From positions 186,001 to 250,000 of the forward strand of contig CAVXGQ010000004.1 in NCBI GenBank assembly GCA_963761425.1: DNA of 64,000 nucleotides, read 5' to 3'. This document shows, piece after piece, positions 16,961 through 25,618 of this stretch. A model generated the notes under the pieces. The model had not been told where the DNA came from. It saw nothing but the letters and a program-made list of their open reading frames with translations, and ran no database searches. Both the position numbers and the translations under genes were made by a program. This stretch comes from Bog-793 sp963761425 (GTDB taxonomy: Bacteria > Actinomycetota > Acidimicrobiia > Acidimicrobiales > Bog-793). Positions within the stretch are counted from its first letter, which is position 1, and the number at the start of each line of letters is the position of its first letter.

Positions 16961-18193
16961 TCAACTCGACACGTAGATCTCGAATGAACGCTGGACTGAA
17001 GGGCCACTCGGGATCGACGCAGTCACGACAAGGTCGTAGCCCGTCGCCTGCCTGACCGCGAGCTTCGGCATCACCACGTACTGCGAACCACCTGGCGCGA
17101 GCGTAACCAACGCGTGCCGCGCGCTGACCCCCGCCACACCGGATTTTGACGAGCGCGTTGGCGTCAGCGCGACGGTCAAGTAGGCACTCCGGACGGCTGC
17201 GTTTCCGCTGTTCTCGACGATGACAACCACCTCGAGTCGCCTTGTCGCAGCCACGACCGAAACGGAACCCGCGGGCGGGATCTGCAGGGTCGTCGTCGGA
17301 GCCGGCAGGGTCGTCGTGGTCGTCGTCAGCTCAGGAAGGGACGAAGTTGTTGATCCTGTCGTCGTCGGGATCGATGTCGTGGTGGTCGACGTGGTCGTCG
17401 GGACCGAGGTGGTGGTCGCCGGCGCCAGGGTGGTGGTTGTCGTCGTGGGAAGCCCGGTGATGTTGAGAGGTGGCGGCTCGAGTGTCACTGCGACGATGGA
17501 GAGCGCCGGGGCGAATGCCAGGCTCGCGGCGGACCGCAACGCACTGGCCCAAGCACCCGCCGCCGCTGCCGACCATGTGCTCGGCGACGAGACCCAGACC
17601 GACGGCGGGAGCGACCGCGCATCGGCGTCCCCGTGCAAAGAGAGAACGAGCGTCCGGTATCCCGCATCCGCCGCGAGAAAACGAGACCCAGCCGTCTCGA
17701 GGAGCCGGCCCGCCGTCGGAAGCGGCGACTGGCCAGTCCGACGCGAGATCGCGAGCTCGACTCCCCGGGCAAGGTTCTCGGCCCCCTCACGACGCAGATT
17801 CAGCACCCGCGTCACGAGCGCGCCAGCCCGTAGGGTGGGAGCAGCAAGGTCGAGTGAGGTATAGGCACTCGCGTCGGACCGGGTGCCACGCGCCAGCTCC
17901 TCCAAGGCAAATTCGAGCGTGACCCGATTGAACACCGCCGAATCGGTGGCGTGGGCACGAATCGCGTGCAGCGTCGGAGACAAGGTGTTCGACTCGTCGA
18001 CGATCGTCGCGACTGCGGCGGCCCACGTCTTGTCGGTCCGCTGGCCGACACTTGGCGAGGTTTTTACGACCTGATCGATGATCTCGCCGACGGCGAGACA
18101 CACCACCAGAACGACGACGACCAAGATGACGGCGCGCCAGTGCTCGCGGCGGGAGCGCGGCGTGATACGACGACCGCGCGGATCCAACATCAA
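16961..18193 (-). CDS. membrane-anchored protein with Thr-rich linker and beta domain
   Basis: A 410-residue protein with no family I can name. Layout: basic cytosolic N-terminus; one transmembrane helix (about 21-42, ILVVVVLVVCLAVGEII); a helical extracytoplasmic domain (about 45-245); a Thr-rich linker (about 250-310) made of TTTT blocks with Pro, Ser and Val; and a C-terminal Ig/CARDB-like beta domain with VVVIVENSGNAAVRSAYLTV and a YDLVVTASIP strand. The linker resembles cell-wall-spanning stalks and could be O-glycosylated. It converges on larC with 1 bp between the stop codons. Confidence 0.7.
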   Translation of the reverse strand: MMLDPRGRRITPRSRREHWRAVILVVVVLVVCLAVGEIIDQVVKTSPSVGQRTDKTWAAAVATIVDESNTLSPTLHAIRAHATDSAVFNRVTLEFALEELARGTRSDASAYTSLDLAAPTLRAGALVTRVLNLRREGAENLARGVELAISRRTGQSPLPTAGRLLETAGSRFLAADAGYRTLVLSLHGDADARSLPPSVWVSSPSTWSAAAAGAWASALRSAASLAFAPALSIVAVTLEPPPLNITGLPTTTTTTLAPATTTSVPTTTSTTTTSIPTTTGSTTSSLPELTTTTTTLPAPTTTLQIPPAGSVSVVAATRRLEVVVIVENSGNAAVRSAYLTVALTPTRSSKSGVAGVSARHALVTLAPGGSQYVVMPKLAVRQATGYDLVVTASIPSGPSVQRSFEIYVSS

Positions 18194-18258
18194 GCCGACG
18201 CTAGCTGCCAGGGGTGATTGAATGGTGGGCTGTCCGGCGGCGGTCCGACCGCCGCTTC

Positions 18259-19443
18259 TTACTCGCCGACAGCACCTCCACTGACGCTCACCTGGGATTT
18301 CGTCATCCGCCAGTTGACCGTTGGCCGGATCGCCTCGGGATTGACGCGGTTCTTGTGCTTGATCGCCAGCTCGATGAGTGAGGCGACGTGCTCGTCGTTC
18401 AGCAGGTGTGGCTGCAGCCCGAGATCAGGCAACTTTGTCGCGATCGCGTTGTAGTAGTGCTCTTCCCTTTCCACGCGGGGGTCCGGAATCGACTCGATCG
18501 TCACCGGAACTGGCGAGACCCGCTTGACCCACTCGGCAAGCTGGATCACCGAGAACGTCTCGGTGAACTGGTTGAAGACCCGGAACTCGCCGGCCTCCGG
18601 CGGGTTCAAACAGGCCAGTTCGATACAAGCCAGCGTGTCCCGTATGTCGAGCATCCCCCGGGTCTGGCCACCCTTGCCGTAGACGGTGAGCGGGTAGCCG
18701 ACCGCCGCCTGGACGGCGAAACGGTTGAGCACGGTCCCGAACACCCCGTCGTAGTCGAATCGGTTCTCGAGATCCACGTGCTTTTCGGTCTCCGGTGTCT
18801 GCTGCCCGTAGACGACGCCCTGGTTGAGATCCGTCGAACGCAGGCCCCAGATACGGCAGGCGAACTGGATGTTGTGGCTGTCGTGCACCTTGGTCAGGTG
18901 GTAGAAGGAACCCGGCTGCTTCGGGTAGGGCAGGACGTCCGTTCGGCCCTTGTGGGTGATCTCGATGAAGCCCTCTTCGATGTCGATGTTCGGCGTGCCG
19001 TACTCGCCCATCGTGCCGAGCTTGACGACGTGGGTCGCCGGGTTGAGCTCGGCGATCGCGTAGAGCAGGTTGAGCGTCCCCACGACGTTGTTCACCTGCG
19101 TGTAGACGGCATGCTTCTGGTCGATCATGGAGTAAGGCGCGCTGCGCTGCTCCGCGAAGTGGACCACCGCGTCAGGTTCGAACAGACGGATCATCTCAAA
19201 AACGAACGGGTAATCGGTCAGGTCGCCGATGAAGGGTTCGATGGAGTGTCCGCTGACTTCTTTCCACGTCGCCACACGCCGATGGAGCTGACGGATCGGG
19301 ACGAGAGAGTTCGTACCCATCTCCTCGTCGTAATGACGACGAACCAGGTTATCGACGACTCCAACATCATGACCACTCTGGGAGAAATGGAGTGCAGTCG
19401 GCCATCCGAGGTAGCCGTCGCCCCCTAGAACCAGGATCCGCAT
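18259..19443 (-). CDS. sqdB: UDP-sulfoquinovose synthase SqdB/SQD1
   Basis: Short-chain dehydrogenase that makes UDP-sulfoquinovose from UDP-glucose and sulfite, the sugar donor for sulfolipid. The 394-residue sequence follows plant SQD1 closely: N-terminal NAD site VLGGDGYLGWPTA, DNLVRR, FAEQRSAPYSM, then KLGTMGEYGTPNIDIEEGFI, FYHLTKVHDSHNIQFA (catalytic Tyr-x3-Lys), DLNQGVVYG, TVYGKGGQTRGMLDIRDT and FRVFNQFTETFSV. The alternative is the archaeal-type Agl3 role in glycan sulfonation, same reaction. No sulfolipid synthase (SqdX/SqdD) is seen nearby. Confidence 0.93.
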   Translation of the reverse strand: MRILVLGGDGYLGWPTALHFSQSGHDVGVVDNLVRRHYDEEMGTNSLVPIRQLHRRVATWKEVSGHSIEPFIGDLTDYPFVFEMIRLFEPDAVVHFAEQRSAPYSMIDQKHAVYTQVNNVVGTLNLLYAIAELNPATHVVKLGTMGEYGTPNIDIEEGFIEITHKGRTDVLPYPKQPGSFYHLTKVHDSHNIQFACRIWGLRSTDLNQGVVYGQQTPETEKHVDLENRFDYDGVFGTVLNRFAVQAAVGYPLTVYGKGGQTRGMLDIRDTLACIELACLNPPEAGEFRVFNQFTETFSVIQLAEWVKRVSPVPVTIESIPDPRVEREEHYYNAIATKLPDLGLQPHLLNDEHVASLIELAIKHKNRVNPEAIRPTVNWRMTKSQVSVSGGAVGE

Positions 19444-19714
19444 CGGGCTGTCCTTCCTGTCGCGTGCCAGTTACTTGTCAGTCCACCCCGGTAGTCGGCA
19501 ACGCAGTCCGTGGGGACCAGCGAGCTTGGTAGATGCCAACCGGGGCGCGACACAACGTCGTGACACTTGTAGATTGGTTATGCGAGCGACGAGCTTAGTC
19601 GAGTCGTGACCTATCGGGTCGCGTGGGTCTGTCCTCGTGCATCGCATAGGCGCCTGGGCCTCTCGGGCCTCCGTGTCCCAAGGGACCCCGACGACGCGCG
19701 ATGCTCGCGCCAGG

Positions 19715-19787
19715 GCCGGTGTGGCGCAGCTGGCAGCGCAGACGACTTGTAATCGTCAGGTCGTGGGTTCGAGTCCCACCACCGGCT
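19715..19787 (+). tRNA. tRNA-Thr (anticodon TGT)
   Basis: A 73-nt cloverleaf. The acceptor GCCGGTG pairs with CACCGGC, the anticodon stem GACGA/TCGTC encloses CTTGTAA (anticodon TGT, codon ACA), and the T-arm is GTGGG-TTCGAGT-CCCAC. The CCA end is encoded (19788-19790), unlike in the CGT isoacceptor at 10.3 kb. Confidence 0.96.
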
Positions 19788-20036
19788 CCAATCTCGCGAA
19801 CCACGTCTCATCGAAAACGGACCGCGCTTTCTCGCTAGAGCCTGTACGCCGACGATTTAGCACGCGTGGTGCTGGCGATGGTCCTCCCCCAACCCATCGA
19901 CTACTGCGCCCGAGGAGCGCACCAGGGCCCGTCAGCCAGTCCAACCGGTGCCGAACCCCGAACCACCCGAGTCGTCTCCGCCCGACCGACCTCGCATCCC
20001 ACGCGGGACGCCCGTGCCGGTCAGCTCCGTCTGGTG

Positions 20037-20408
20037 CTACTCGGGAAGGTGGCAGACCGCCTCGACGTTGTTGCCATCCGGGTCACGCACGAAGGCGCCG
20101 TAGTACGCCGAGTGGTATTCCGGCCAGAGCCGGGGTTCGTGCAACACCTCGGCCGCCTGACCCACAGCGGCGTCAAAGAAGGCCTGCACGGCTCCCCGGT
20201 CGGCGGCGTGGAACGCGAGGTGGGACTCGCGAAAACCCTCACCGGTCTCCTGGGGGCCGACCCAGAACTCCGCTTTCTGGCCGGCACCGAAGCCCACGAC
20301 CTCCCCGAAGTCCATCACCCGCCCCCCACCGAGTGGGGCAAGCACGGCGTCGTAGAAGGCGATGCTCTTGGTGACGTCGGCACACTGGATTGACACATGA
20401 TCGATCAT
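20037..20408 (-). CDS. VOC (glyoxalase/bleomycin-resistance) family protein
   Basis: A 123-residue single-domain vicinal-oxygen-chelate protein. It begins MIDHVSIQCADVTKSIAFYD and ends YYGAFVRDPDGNNVEAVCHL, the typical two beta-alpha-beta-beta-beta halves with metal ligands expected at His4 and at the Glu of NVEAV. The frame stays open well upstream, over hemE, but family comparison places the start at the ATG at 20408. Substrate unknown; fosfomycin or lactoylglutathione enzymes are relatives. It is divergent from hemE. Confidence 0.85.
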   Translation of the reverse strand: MIDHVSIQCADVTKSIAFYDAVLAPLGGGRVMDFGEVVGFGAGQKAEFWVGPQETGEGFRESHLAFHAADRGAVQAFFDAAVGQAAEVLHEPRLWPEYHSAYYGAFVRDPDGNNVEAVCHLPE

Positions 20409-20627
20409 GACCACATCATGACCGTTCGCAACCGTCCGCGGAAGGCCTCCCGAGTATCTCAAGAGCCTTCCGGCCCACAACCGGGGCTCCTGGACCCGAA
20501 CCCGGAAAACCGGCGGGCGACGTCCTCTCCGCCGGCCCGGAATCTCGCCTCTCGACCGCGGCTTCACGGCGGCGAGATCCGCGGCCTCCCACCGGGAGAC
20601 TTCGGGCCGCGGCGGTAGGGTCATTGC

Positions 20628-21674
20628 GTGCCGGACTCCAGCTCGGACTTTCTCTCCGCCTGCCGTTGTGAACCGGTCACCCGCACGCCCGTGTGGTTCA
20701 TGCGACAAGCCGGACGCTCCCTCCCGGAGTTCCGCGCCCTGCGGGGCGATAAGAACATTCTCGACGCGGTGCGCGACCCCGAACTGTCGGCCGAGCTCAC
20801 CTGCCAACCAGTACGCCGCTACGGGGTGGACGCGGCCATCCTCTTCTCCGACATCATGGTTCCCTTCGCCGCGATCGGCGTTGGCATGGAGATCGTCCCG
20901 GGCACGGGCCCCGTGGTCGACCATCCCTTCCGCGCCTCGGCGGATCTCGAGCGCCTCCGGATGCTCGATCCGGTCGCCGACACGCCCTATCTCCTCGAGA
21001 CGGTCCGAAGGGCCGTCGCCATGGTGGATGTTCCCGTCATCGGATTCGCCGGCGCACCTTTCACGGTCGCGAGCTACCTGGTGGAAGGGGGGCCATCGCG
21101 AAACTTCGCTCGGACCAAAGCGTTGATGCACGGTGAGCCTCGAACCTGGTTCGAGCTGGTCGACCGGATCGCTGCGATCTCACTCGCCTCTCTACGCAGC
21201 CAGATCGCGGCAGGGGCAAGCGCGGTCCAGCTCTTCGACAGCTGGGCGGGAGGGTTGTCACGCGCCGACTATGAACGCTTCGCCCTCCCCCCGACGCGTC
21301 GGATTCTCGCCGGTCTCGATACCTGCGCCGTCCCGCGCATCGTGTTTGGGGTCGGAACCGGAGAGTTGCTCGATCTGATGGCCGCGGCTGGAGCCGACGT
21401 CGTCGGGGTGGACTGGCGGGTACCGCTCGACCGCGCCGCCACGAGGGTCGGGCCGCGCACCGCGCTCCAGGGCAACCTCGACCCCGCGATCTGTCTCGCG
21501 GGCTTCGATGCCGTCGAGGCGGCCGCCCGCCGCGTCCTGGAAGAAGGCCGCGCCGCCGCGGGTCACGTGTTCAACCTCGGCCACGGTGTCCTGCCGGCAA
21601 CCGACCCCGACGTACTCCGGCGCCTCGTCGAGCTCGTCCACGCAGCACCCGGCGGGAAGAGCGCTCGGCGATGA
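20628..21674 (+). CDS. hemE: uroporphyrinogen decarboxylase
   Basis: Converts uroporphyrinogen III to coproporphyrinogen III in the cytosol. The 348-residue protein has the substrate-binding N-terminal WFMRQAGRSLPEFRALR, the catalytic Asp in AILFSDIMVPFAAIG, FAGAPFTVASYLVEGG, QLFDSWAGGLS and the C-terminal NLGHGVLPATDPD. First gene of a tight operon: its TGA overlaps the hemH ATG (ATGA). GTG start at 20628. Confidence 0.97.
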   Translation: MPDSSSDFLSACRCEPVTRTPVWFMRQAGRSLPEFRALRGDKNILDAVRDPELSAELTCQPVRRYGVDAAILFSDIMVPFAAIGVGMEIVPGTGPVVDHPFRASADLERLRMLDPVADTPYLLETVRRAVAMVDVPVIGFAGAPFTVASYLVEGGPSRNFARTKALMHGEPRTWFELVDRIAAISLASLRSQIAAGASAVQLFDSWAGGLSRADYERFALPPTRRILAGLDTCAVPRIVFGVGTGELLDLMAAAGADVVGVDWRVPLDRAATRVGPRTALQGNLDPAICLAGFDAVEAAARRVLEEGRAAAGHVFNLGHGVLPATDPDVLRRLVELVHAAPGGKSARR

Positions 21675-22600
21675 CGACCGGCGTCCTCGTGATGGCGTAC
21701 GGCACGCCGAACGGTCCCGACGACGTCGGGACCTTCTACACCGACATCCGCCACGGTCGTCCACCGACCGTGCCCCAGCTCGCCGAGCTGCAGTCGCGCT
21801 ACGAAGCGATCGGCGGCGTCTCACCGCTCGCCGAGAAGACCGCGGCGCAGGTGGCCGCCCTCGGCCGGGCGCTCGAAGCTATCGAACCCGGACATTTCCG
21901 CACCGCCTATGGCGCGAAGCACTCCGACCCGAAGATCGAAGCGGCCGTCGACGAGCTGGCGGACGCCCAAGTCTCGGCCCTCGTTGGGCTTGTCCTCGCG
22001 CCGCACTACTCGGTGGGAAGCGTCGGCGAATACCTCGATCGGGCCCGGGCACAAGCCGGGGCGCGTGGCATGGCCGCGGCCTTTGTCGAACGGTGGGGCG
22101 CCGAACCCGAACTCATCGAACTCCTCGCCGATCGCACCGCGGTGGCGATCGCCTCGCTCGGTCCCCGACCCGCCTCGGAACTCGAGGTGGTGTTCACCGC
22201 GCACAGCCTCCCGGAACGGATCGTGGCGGCGGGAGACCGCTATCCCGAGGAGCTCACCGAGACCGCGGCGCTCGTGGCGGCACGCTGCGGGCTCTTGCGC
22301 TGGCGGATCGGCTGGCAGAGCGCTGGACGCACCGGAGAGCGGTGGCTCGGCCCCGACATCGGTGAGGTTCTCGCCACCATCGCCGCGCAGGGCGCACGGG
22401 CGGTGGTCGTGTGTGCGGCCGGCTTCACCTCGGACCACCTCGAGGTGTGCCACGACCTCGACATCGTCGCGGCCCGCCGTGCCGCCGATCTCGGGCTCGC
22501 CTTCGCGCGCACCGCGTCCCTCAACGACGACCTCGGGCTCGCGGGTCTGCTCGCGCGCCTCGTCCGGGCGGCCGATCCCGATCCGCCCACCCGGCTCTGA
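21671..22600 (+). CDS. hemH: ferrochelatase (coproporphyrin type expected)
   Basis: Inserts ferrous iron into the porphyrin; in actinobacteria the substrate is normally coproporphyrin III. The 309-residue sequence has VLVMAYGTPNGPDDV at the N-terminus, YEAIGGVSPL, VLAPHYSVGSVGEYL, the catalytic His in VVFTAHSLPERI, and VVVCAAGFTSDHLEVCHDLD with the catalytic Glu. It lies between hemE and cgoX in a haem operon. No cysteine-cluster [2Fe-2S] motif typical of some actinobacterial enzymes is apparent. Confidence 0.95.
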   Translation: MTTGVLVMAYGTPNGPDDVGTFYTDIRHGRPPTVPQLAELQSRYEAIGGVSPLAEKTAAQVAALGRALEAIEPGHFRTAYGAKHSDPKIEAAVDELADAQVSALVGLVLAPHYSVGSVGEYLDRARAQAGARGMAAAFVERWGAEPELIELLADRTAVAIASLGPRPASELEVVFTAHSLPERIVAAGDRYPEELTETAALVAARCGLLRWRIGWQSAGRTGERWLGPDIGEVLATIAAQGARAVVVCAAGFTSDHLEVCHDLDIVAARRAADLGLAFARTASLNDDLGLAGLLARLVRAADPDPPTRL

Positions 22601-22619
22601 CCCGGACGATCGCTTGCCA

Positions 22620-24050
22620 ATGCCACCGCAACGGGTCGTGGTCGCCGGTGCCGGCATCAGCGGGCTGGTCGCGGCACGGGCGCTCGCCAAACACCACCGC
22701 GTCGTCCTGGCCGATTCCGAAGGCGTCGTCGGCGGGAAGCTGCGCACCGTCGCCTTCCGGGGACGCCCGCTCGACCTCGGACCGGACGTCTTCATCACCC
22801 GGAACCCGGGAGCCGAACGGCTCTGTCGCGACCTCGGTCTCGGTGCCGAGCTCCTCCCGCCGTCAACCTCGCGCGCCGCCATCTGGGCCCGGGATGCCCT
22901 CCGCCCCTTCCCCCCGGGCCTCGCGCTCGGCATCCCCATCGACCTCGTGACGCTGTTGCGCTCGGGCGTCGTCTCGCCAATGGCCATCGCGCGGGCGGCG
23001 ACCGACCTCGTTCCCCGAGGAGCGGTCGCTCCCACGGACCTCGGCGCCGACGGGTCCCCTCCCGGCACCGACCTCTCGGTCGGCGCCGTCGTCGACCGGC
23101 GTCTCGGGCGCGAAGTGGTCGACACCCTCGTCGACCCCCTCCTCGGAGGGATCAACGCTGGGGACGTACGGCAGCTCTCCTTCGCCGCCACCGCGCCGGA
23201 GCTCGCCCGGGCGATCGCCGGACGTTGGTCCGTCCTGCTCGCGCTGCGGGCCTACCTCAGGACTGCCGTCAGGCCACGGACGCGCTCCACTCCGATCTTC
23301 CTTGGTCTCGCGCCCGGGCTCGAGGCCCTCGCCCGCCGGCTGGAACAAGACTGCGTCGAACAAGGCGTCGAGATCCGGACGAATACCGCGATCGCGGCGA
23401 TCGGCCGCGACCCCGCCAGCCGGGGATGGCGCGTGGCGCTCGGGGGGGAAGAGCTTGACTGCGACGGCGTCGTGCTCGCCGTCCCGAGCCACGCGGCAGC
23501 CAGGATCGTCGCCACCGAGGCCCCCGAACTCGCCTCGCTCCTCGACGCCATCCCCTATTCCGGCGTGGTCACGGTCTCGTTCGCTTGGCCGGCGAGCGTC
23601 ATCGCCGAGTCGACGCTCGCCCTCATCGGGAGCGGGGTGCTGATCCCCCGCCGCGACGGATTGCTCGCCACCGCGCTCAGCCTCACCTCTTCGAAGTGGC
23701 CACGCTCCTCGCGACCCGGCGAGATCGTCGTCCGGGTGTCAGCCGGGCGCTTCGGGGACGAGCGGGCCCTCGGCCTCGACGAGCCAACCCTCCTCGCCCG
23801 ACTGCGAAACGAGATCGCGCTGATCCTCGGTATCACCGAAGAGCCACTCGACACCTTCGTCCAGCGCTGGCCGGCGTCGTTCCCCCAGTACGTCGTCGGT
23901 CATCTCGCCCGGGTCGCGCGCATCGAGTCCCTCGCCGCCGATCTCGGGCCGCTCGCCCTCGCCGGGTCGTGGGCGCACGGCATCGGGATCCCCGCCTGCA
24001 TCGTCCAGGCCGAGCGAGCCGCCATGGCGCTCGCCGCGAAGCTCGGCTGA
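22620..24050 (+). CDS. hemY: coproporphyrinogen III / protoporphyrinogen oxidase (HemY/CgoX)
   Basis: FAD enzyme that oxidises the porphyrinogen by six electrons. The 476-residue protein has the dinucleotide motif VVVAGAGISGLVAARALA (6-23), then LGPDVFITRNP, VVDTLVDPLLGGINAG, and the C-terminal FAD signature LALAGSWAHGIGIPACIVQAE. The ATG at 22620 fits the FAD motif; the frame stays open far upstream over hemH. It lies 20 nt after hemH, and its TGA overlaps the lnt ATG. By gene order it acts in the coproporphyrin-dependent pathway. Confidence 0.95.
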   Translation: MPPQRVVVAGAGISGLVAARALAKHHRVVLADSEGVVGGKLRTVAFRGRPLDLGPDVFITRNPGAERLCRDLGLGAELLPPSTSRAAIWARDALRPFPPGLALGIPIDLVTLLRSGVVSPMAIARAATDLVPRGAVAPTDLGADGSPPGTDLSVGAVVDRRLGREVVDTLVDPLLGGINAGDVRQLSFAATAPELARAIAGRWSVLLALRAYLRTAVRPRTRSTPIFLGLAPGLEALARRLEQDCVEQGVEIRTNTAIAAIGRDPASRGWRVALGGEELDCDGVVLAVPSHAAARIVATEAPELASLLDAIPYSGVVTVSFAWPASVIAESTLALIGSGVLIPRRDGLLATALSLTSSKWPRSSRPGEIVVRVSAGRFGDERALGLDEPTLLARLRNEIALILGITEEPLDTFVQRWPASFPQYVVGHLARVARIESLAADLGPLALAGSWAHGIGIPACIVQAERAAMALAAKLG

Positions 24051-25618
24051 TGGGCCCACCCGCGTGGCCGCGGGTCACGAGGTCGATCGTCCGCGGAGCC
24101 GCGGCGCTCGCGGCGGGCGGGCTCATCGGCTGCTCCCTCCCCCCGTTCGGACCCTGGTTCCTCGCGCCGCTCGGGTTCGCCGCCGGGGCCTGGATGATCA
24201 CCGGACAGAGGGCCCCGCGGCGTGCCCTGGTGGGGTTTCTCGTCGGGATCGGACAGTTCGCGATCGGCTGTGTCTGGGCACTGGAGTTCACCGGGCTCGG
24301 TTACCTCGTGCTCGTCGCCTTCGAGTCGTGCTTCGTCGCGGTCGGATTCGTCGCCGTCCCGCCCCGCCGGGGTCGGCTGGTCGCCTTTGCCGGTTCGCTC
24401 ACCATCCTCGAGTGGGCCCGTGACCGCTGGCCCTTCGGCGGACTACCCCTGGGAGGCGCCGCCCTCGGCCAAGCGGGCGGGCCGCTCGCCGGACTCGCCC
24501 GGGTGGGCGGGCCGCTCCTCCTGGTCGCCGCGGTGGGACTCGCCGGCGCAGGCCTCGCCGCCCTGGGTTCAGCCGCCTGGGCCCGCTACGCCGCCAGCAA
24601 AGCCCTGCCGAGGGGTGCCGCGCTCGCCGGGGTGGTGGCCGTCGGACTCGTCGCCCTGGCGAGCGGCCTCGCCGGGCTGGCACCGGACGGCGGAGCTCCC
24701 CGCGCCACGGTCTCCGTGGCGATCGTCCAGGGTGGAGGACGGCGTGGCCTCAGCTCGCTCCAGGTGCCGGCGAGCCGCGTTTTCGCCGCGACCTGGCGCG
24801 CCACGAAACCGGTCACCCCGCCGATCGACCTGGTGGTGTGGCCGGAGGACGCGATCGCGCTCCGGGGCCCGCTCGCCGGTTCGGCCACCGCCCGCCACGT
24901 GGCAACGCTGGCCCGACGGCTCCACGCCACGGTCCTCGCCGGGGTGACCACGCCGGTCGGCGCGACCCGGTTCGCCAATGAGATCGTTGCCTGGGGACCG
25001 TCCGGCCGGGTGATCGGATCGGTCGAGAAAGTCCATCCGGTGCCGTTCGGAGAGTACGTCCCCTGGCGCTCGTTCTTTTCCCGCCTCGCCAGCCTCACCG
25101 CCGTGCCCCGAGACGTGATCGTCGGCGACAACGACGGAGAACTCACCACGCCGACGGGACGCGTTGCCGTCCTCAACTCGTTTGAGACCTTCTTCGCCAG
25201 TCGGGCCCGCAGCGGGGTACGAGCCGGCGGTGAGCTGCTCGTCGTGGCGACGAACACCGCCTCGTACTCGACGGACGTCATCCCCGCGGCCGAGCTCGCC
25301 GCGGCACGACTCCAGGCGATCGCCGAAGGCCGCGAGCTCGTCCAGGCGGCGACGACCGGATACTCCGGGGTCATCGGACCGAACGGGACGGTCACCCGGC
25401 AAAGTGGCCTGGGAACCCCGGACCTATTACGGGTCACCGCCGGGTTGCGCACCGGGGCGACGCTCTACGAGCGGTTCGGCGACTTGCCGGCGCTCATCGG
25501 CGCGGCGCTGGTCCTGGCGTGGGGCTGGGCGAGGTGGTACACCGATCCGGCGCGCCGAAGCGCCCTGGGTGAAAGACGGCACCGACGCCCGCCGGCACCA
25601 CCCCCGGAGTTGGGTTAG
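24050..25618 (+). CDS. lnt: apolipoprotein N-acyltransferase homologue (catalytic Cys replaced by Ser)
   Basis: Predicted to N-acylate the lipoprotein N-terminal cysteine. Of 522 residues, the first ~210 form about six transmembrane segments and the rest is a nitrilase-fold domain. The triad Glu266 (VVWPEDAI) and Lys327 (VEKVHPVPFGEYVPW) are present. At the nucleophile position, where Lnt has CYE or CWE, the sequence reads LNSFETFF with Ser377. The codon is TCG and the frame is clean. Downstream motifs (LLVVATNTASY, AAARLQAIAEGR, ATTGYSGVI) are intact. It may be inactive, use Ser, or have a changed role. Overlaps cgoX by 1 nt. Confidence 0.85.
   Translation: MGPPAWPRVTRSIVRGAAALAAGGLIGCSLPPFGPWFLAPLGFAAGAWMITGQRAPRRALVGFLVGIGQFAIGCVWALEFTGLGYLVLVAFESCFVAVGFVAVPPRRGRLVAFAGSLTILEWARDRWPFGGLPLGGAALGQAGGPLAGLARVGGPLLLVAAVGLAGAGLAALGSAAWARYAASKALPRGAALAGVVAVGLVALASGLAGLAPDGGAPRATVSVAIVQGGGRRGLSSLQVPASRVFAATWRATKPVTPPIDLVVWPEDAIALRGPLAGSATARHVATLARRLHATVLAGVTTPVGATRFANEIVAWGPSGRVIGSVEKVHPVPFGEYVPWRSFFSRLASLTAVPRDVIVGDNDGELTTPTGRVAVLNSFETFFASRARSGVRAGGELLVVATNTASYSTDVIPAAELAAARLQAIAEGRELVQAATTGYSGVIGPNGTVTRQSGLGTPDLLRVTAGLRTGATLYERFGDLPALIGAALVLAWGWARWYTDPARRSALGERRHRRPPAPPPELG

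Noticed and set aside
17220..17864. Long plus-strand ORF opposite the Thr-rich protein, with Val-rich repeats
   Set aside because: The repeats are the reverse complement of the Thr-rich linker codons; the minus-strand frame has a transmembrane helix and sensible domains.
20409..21131. N-terminal extension of the VOC protein frame to 364 residues
   Set aside because: The extra part is antisense to hemE and has no VOC similarity; the domain begins exactly at ATG 20408.
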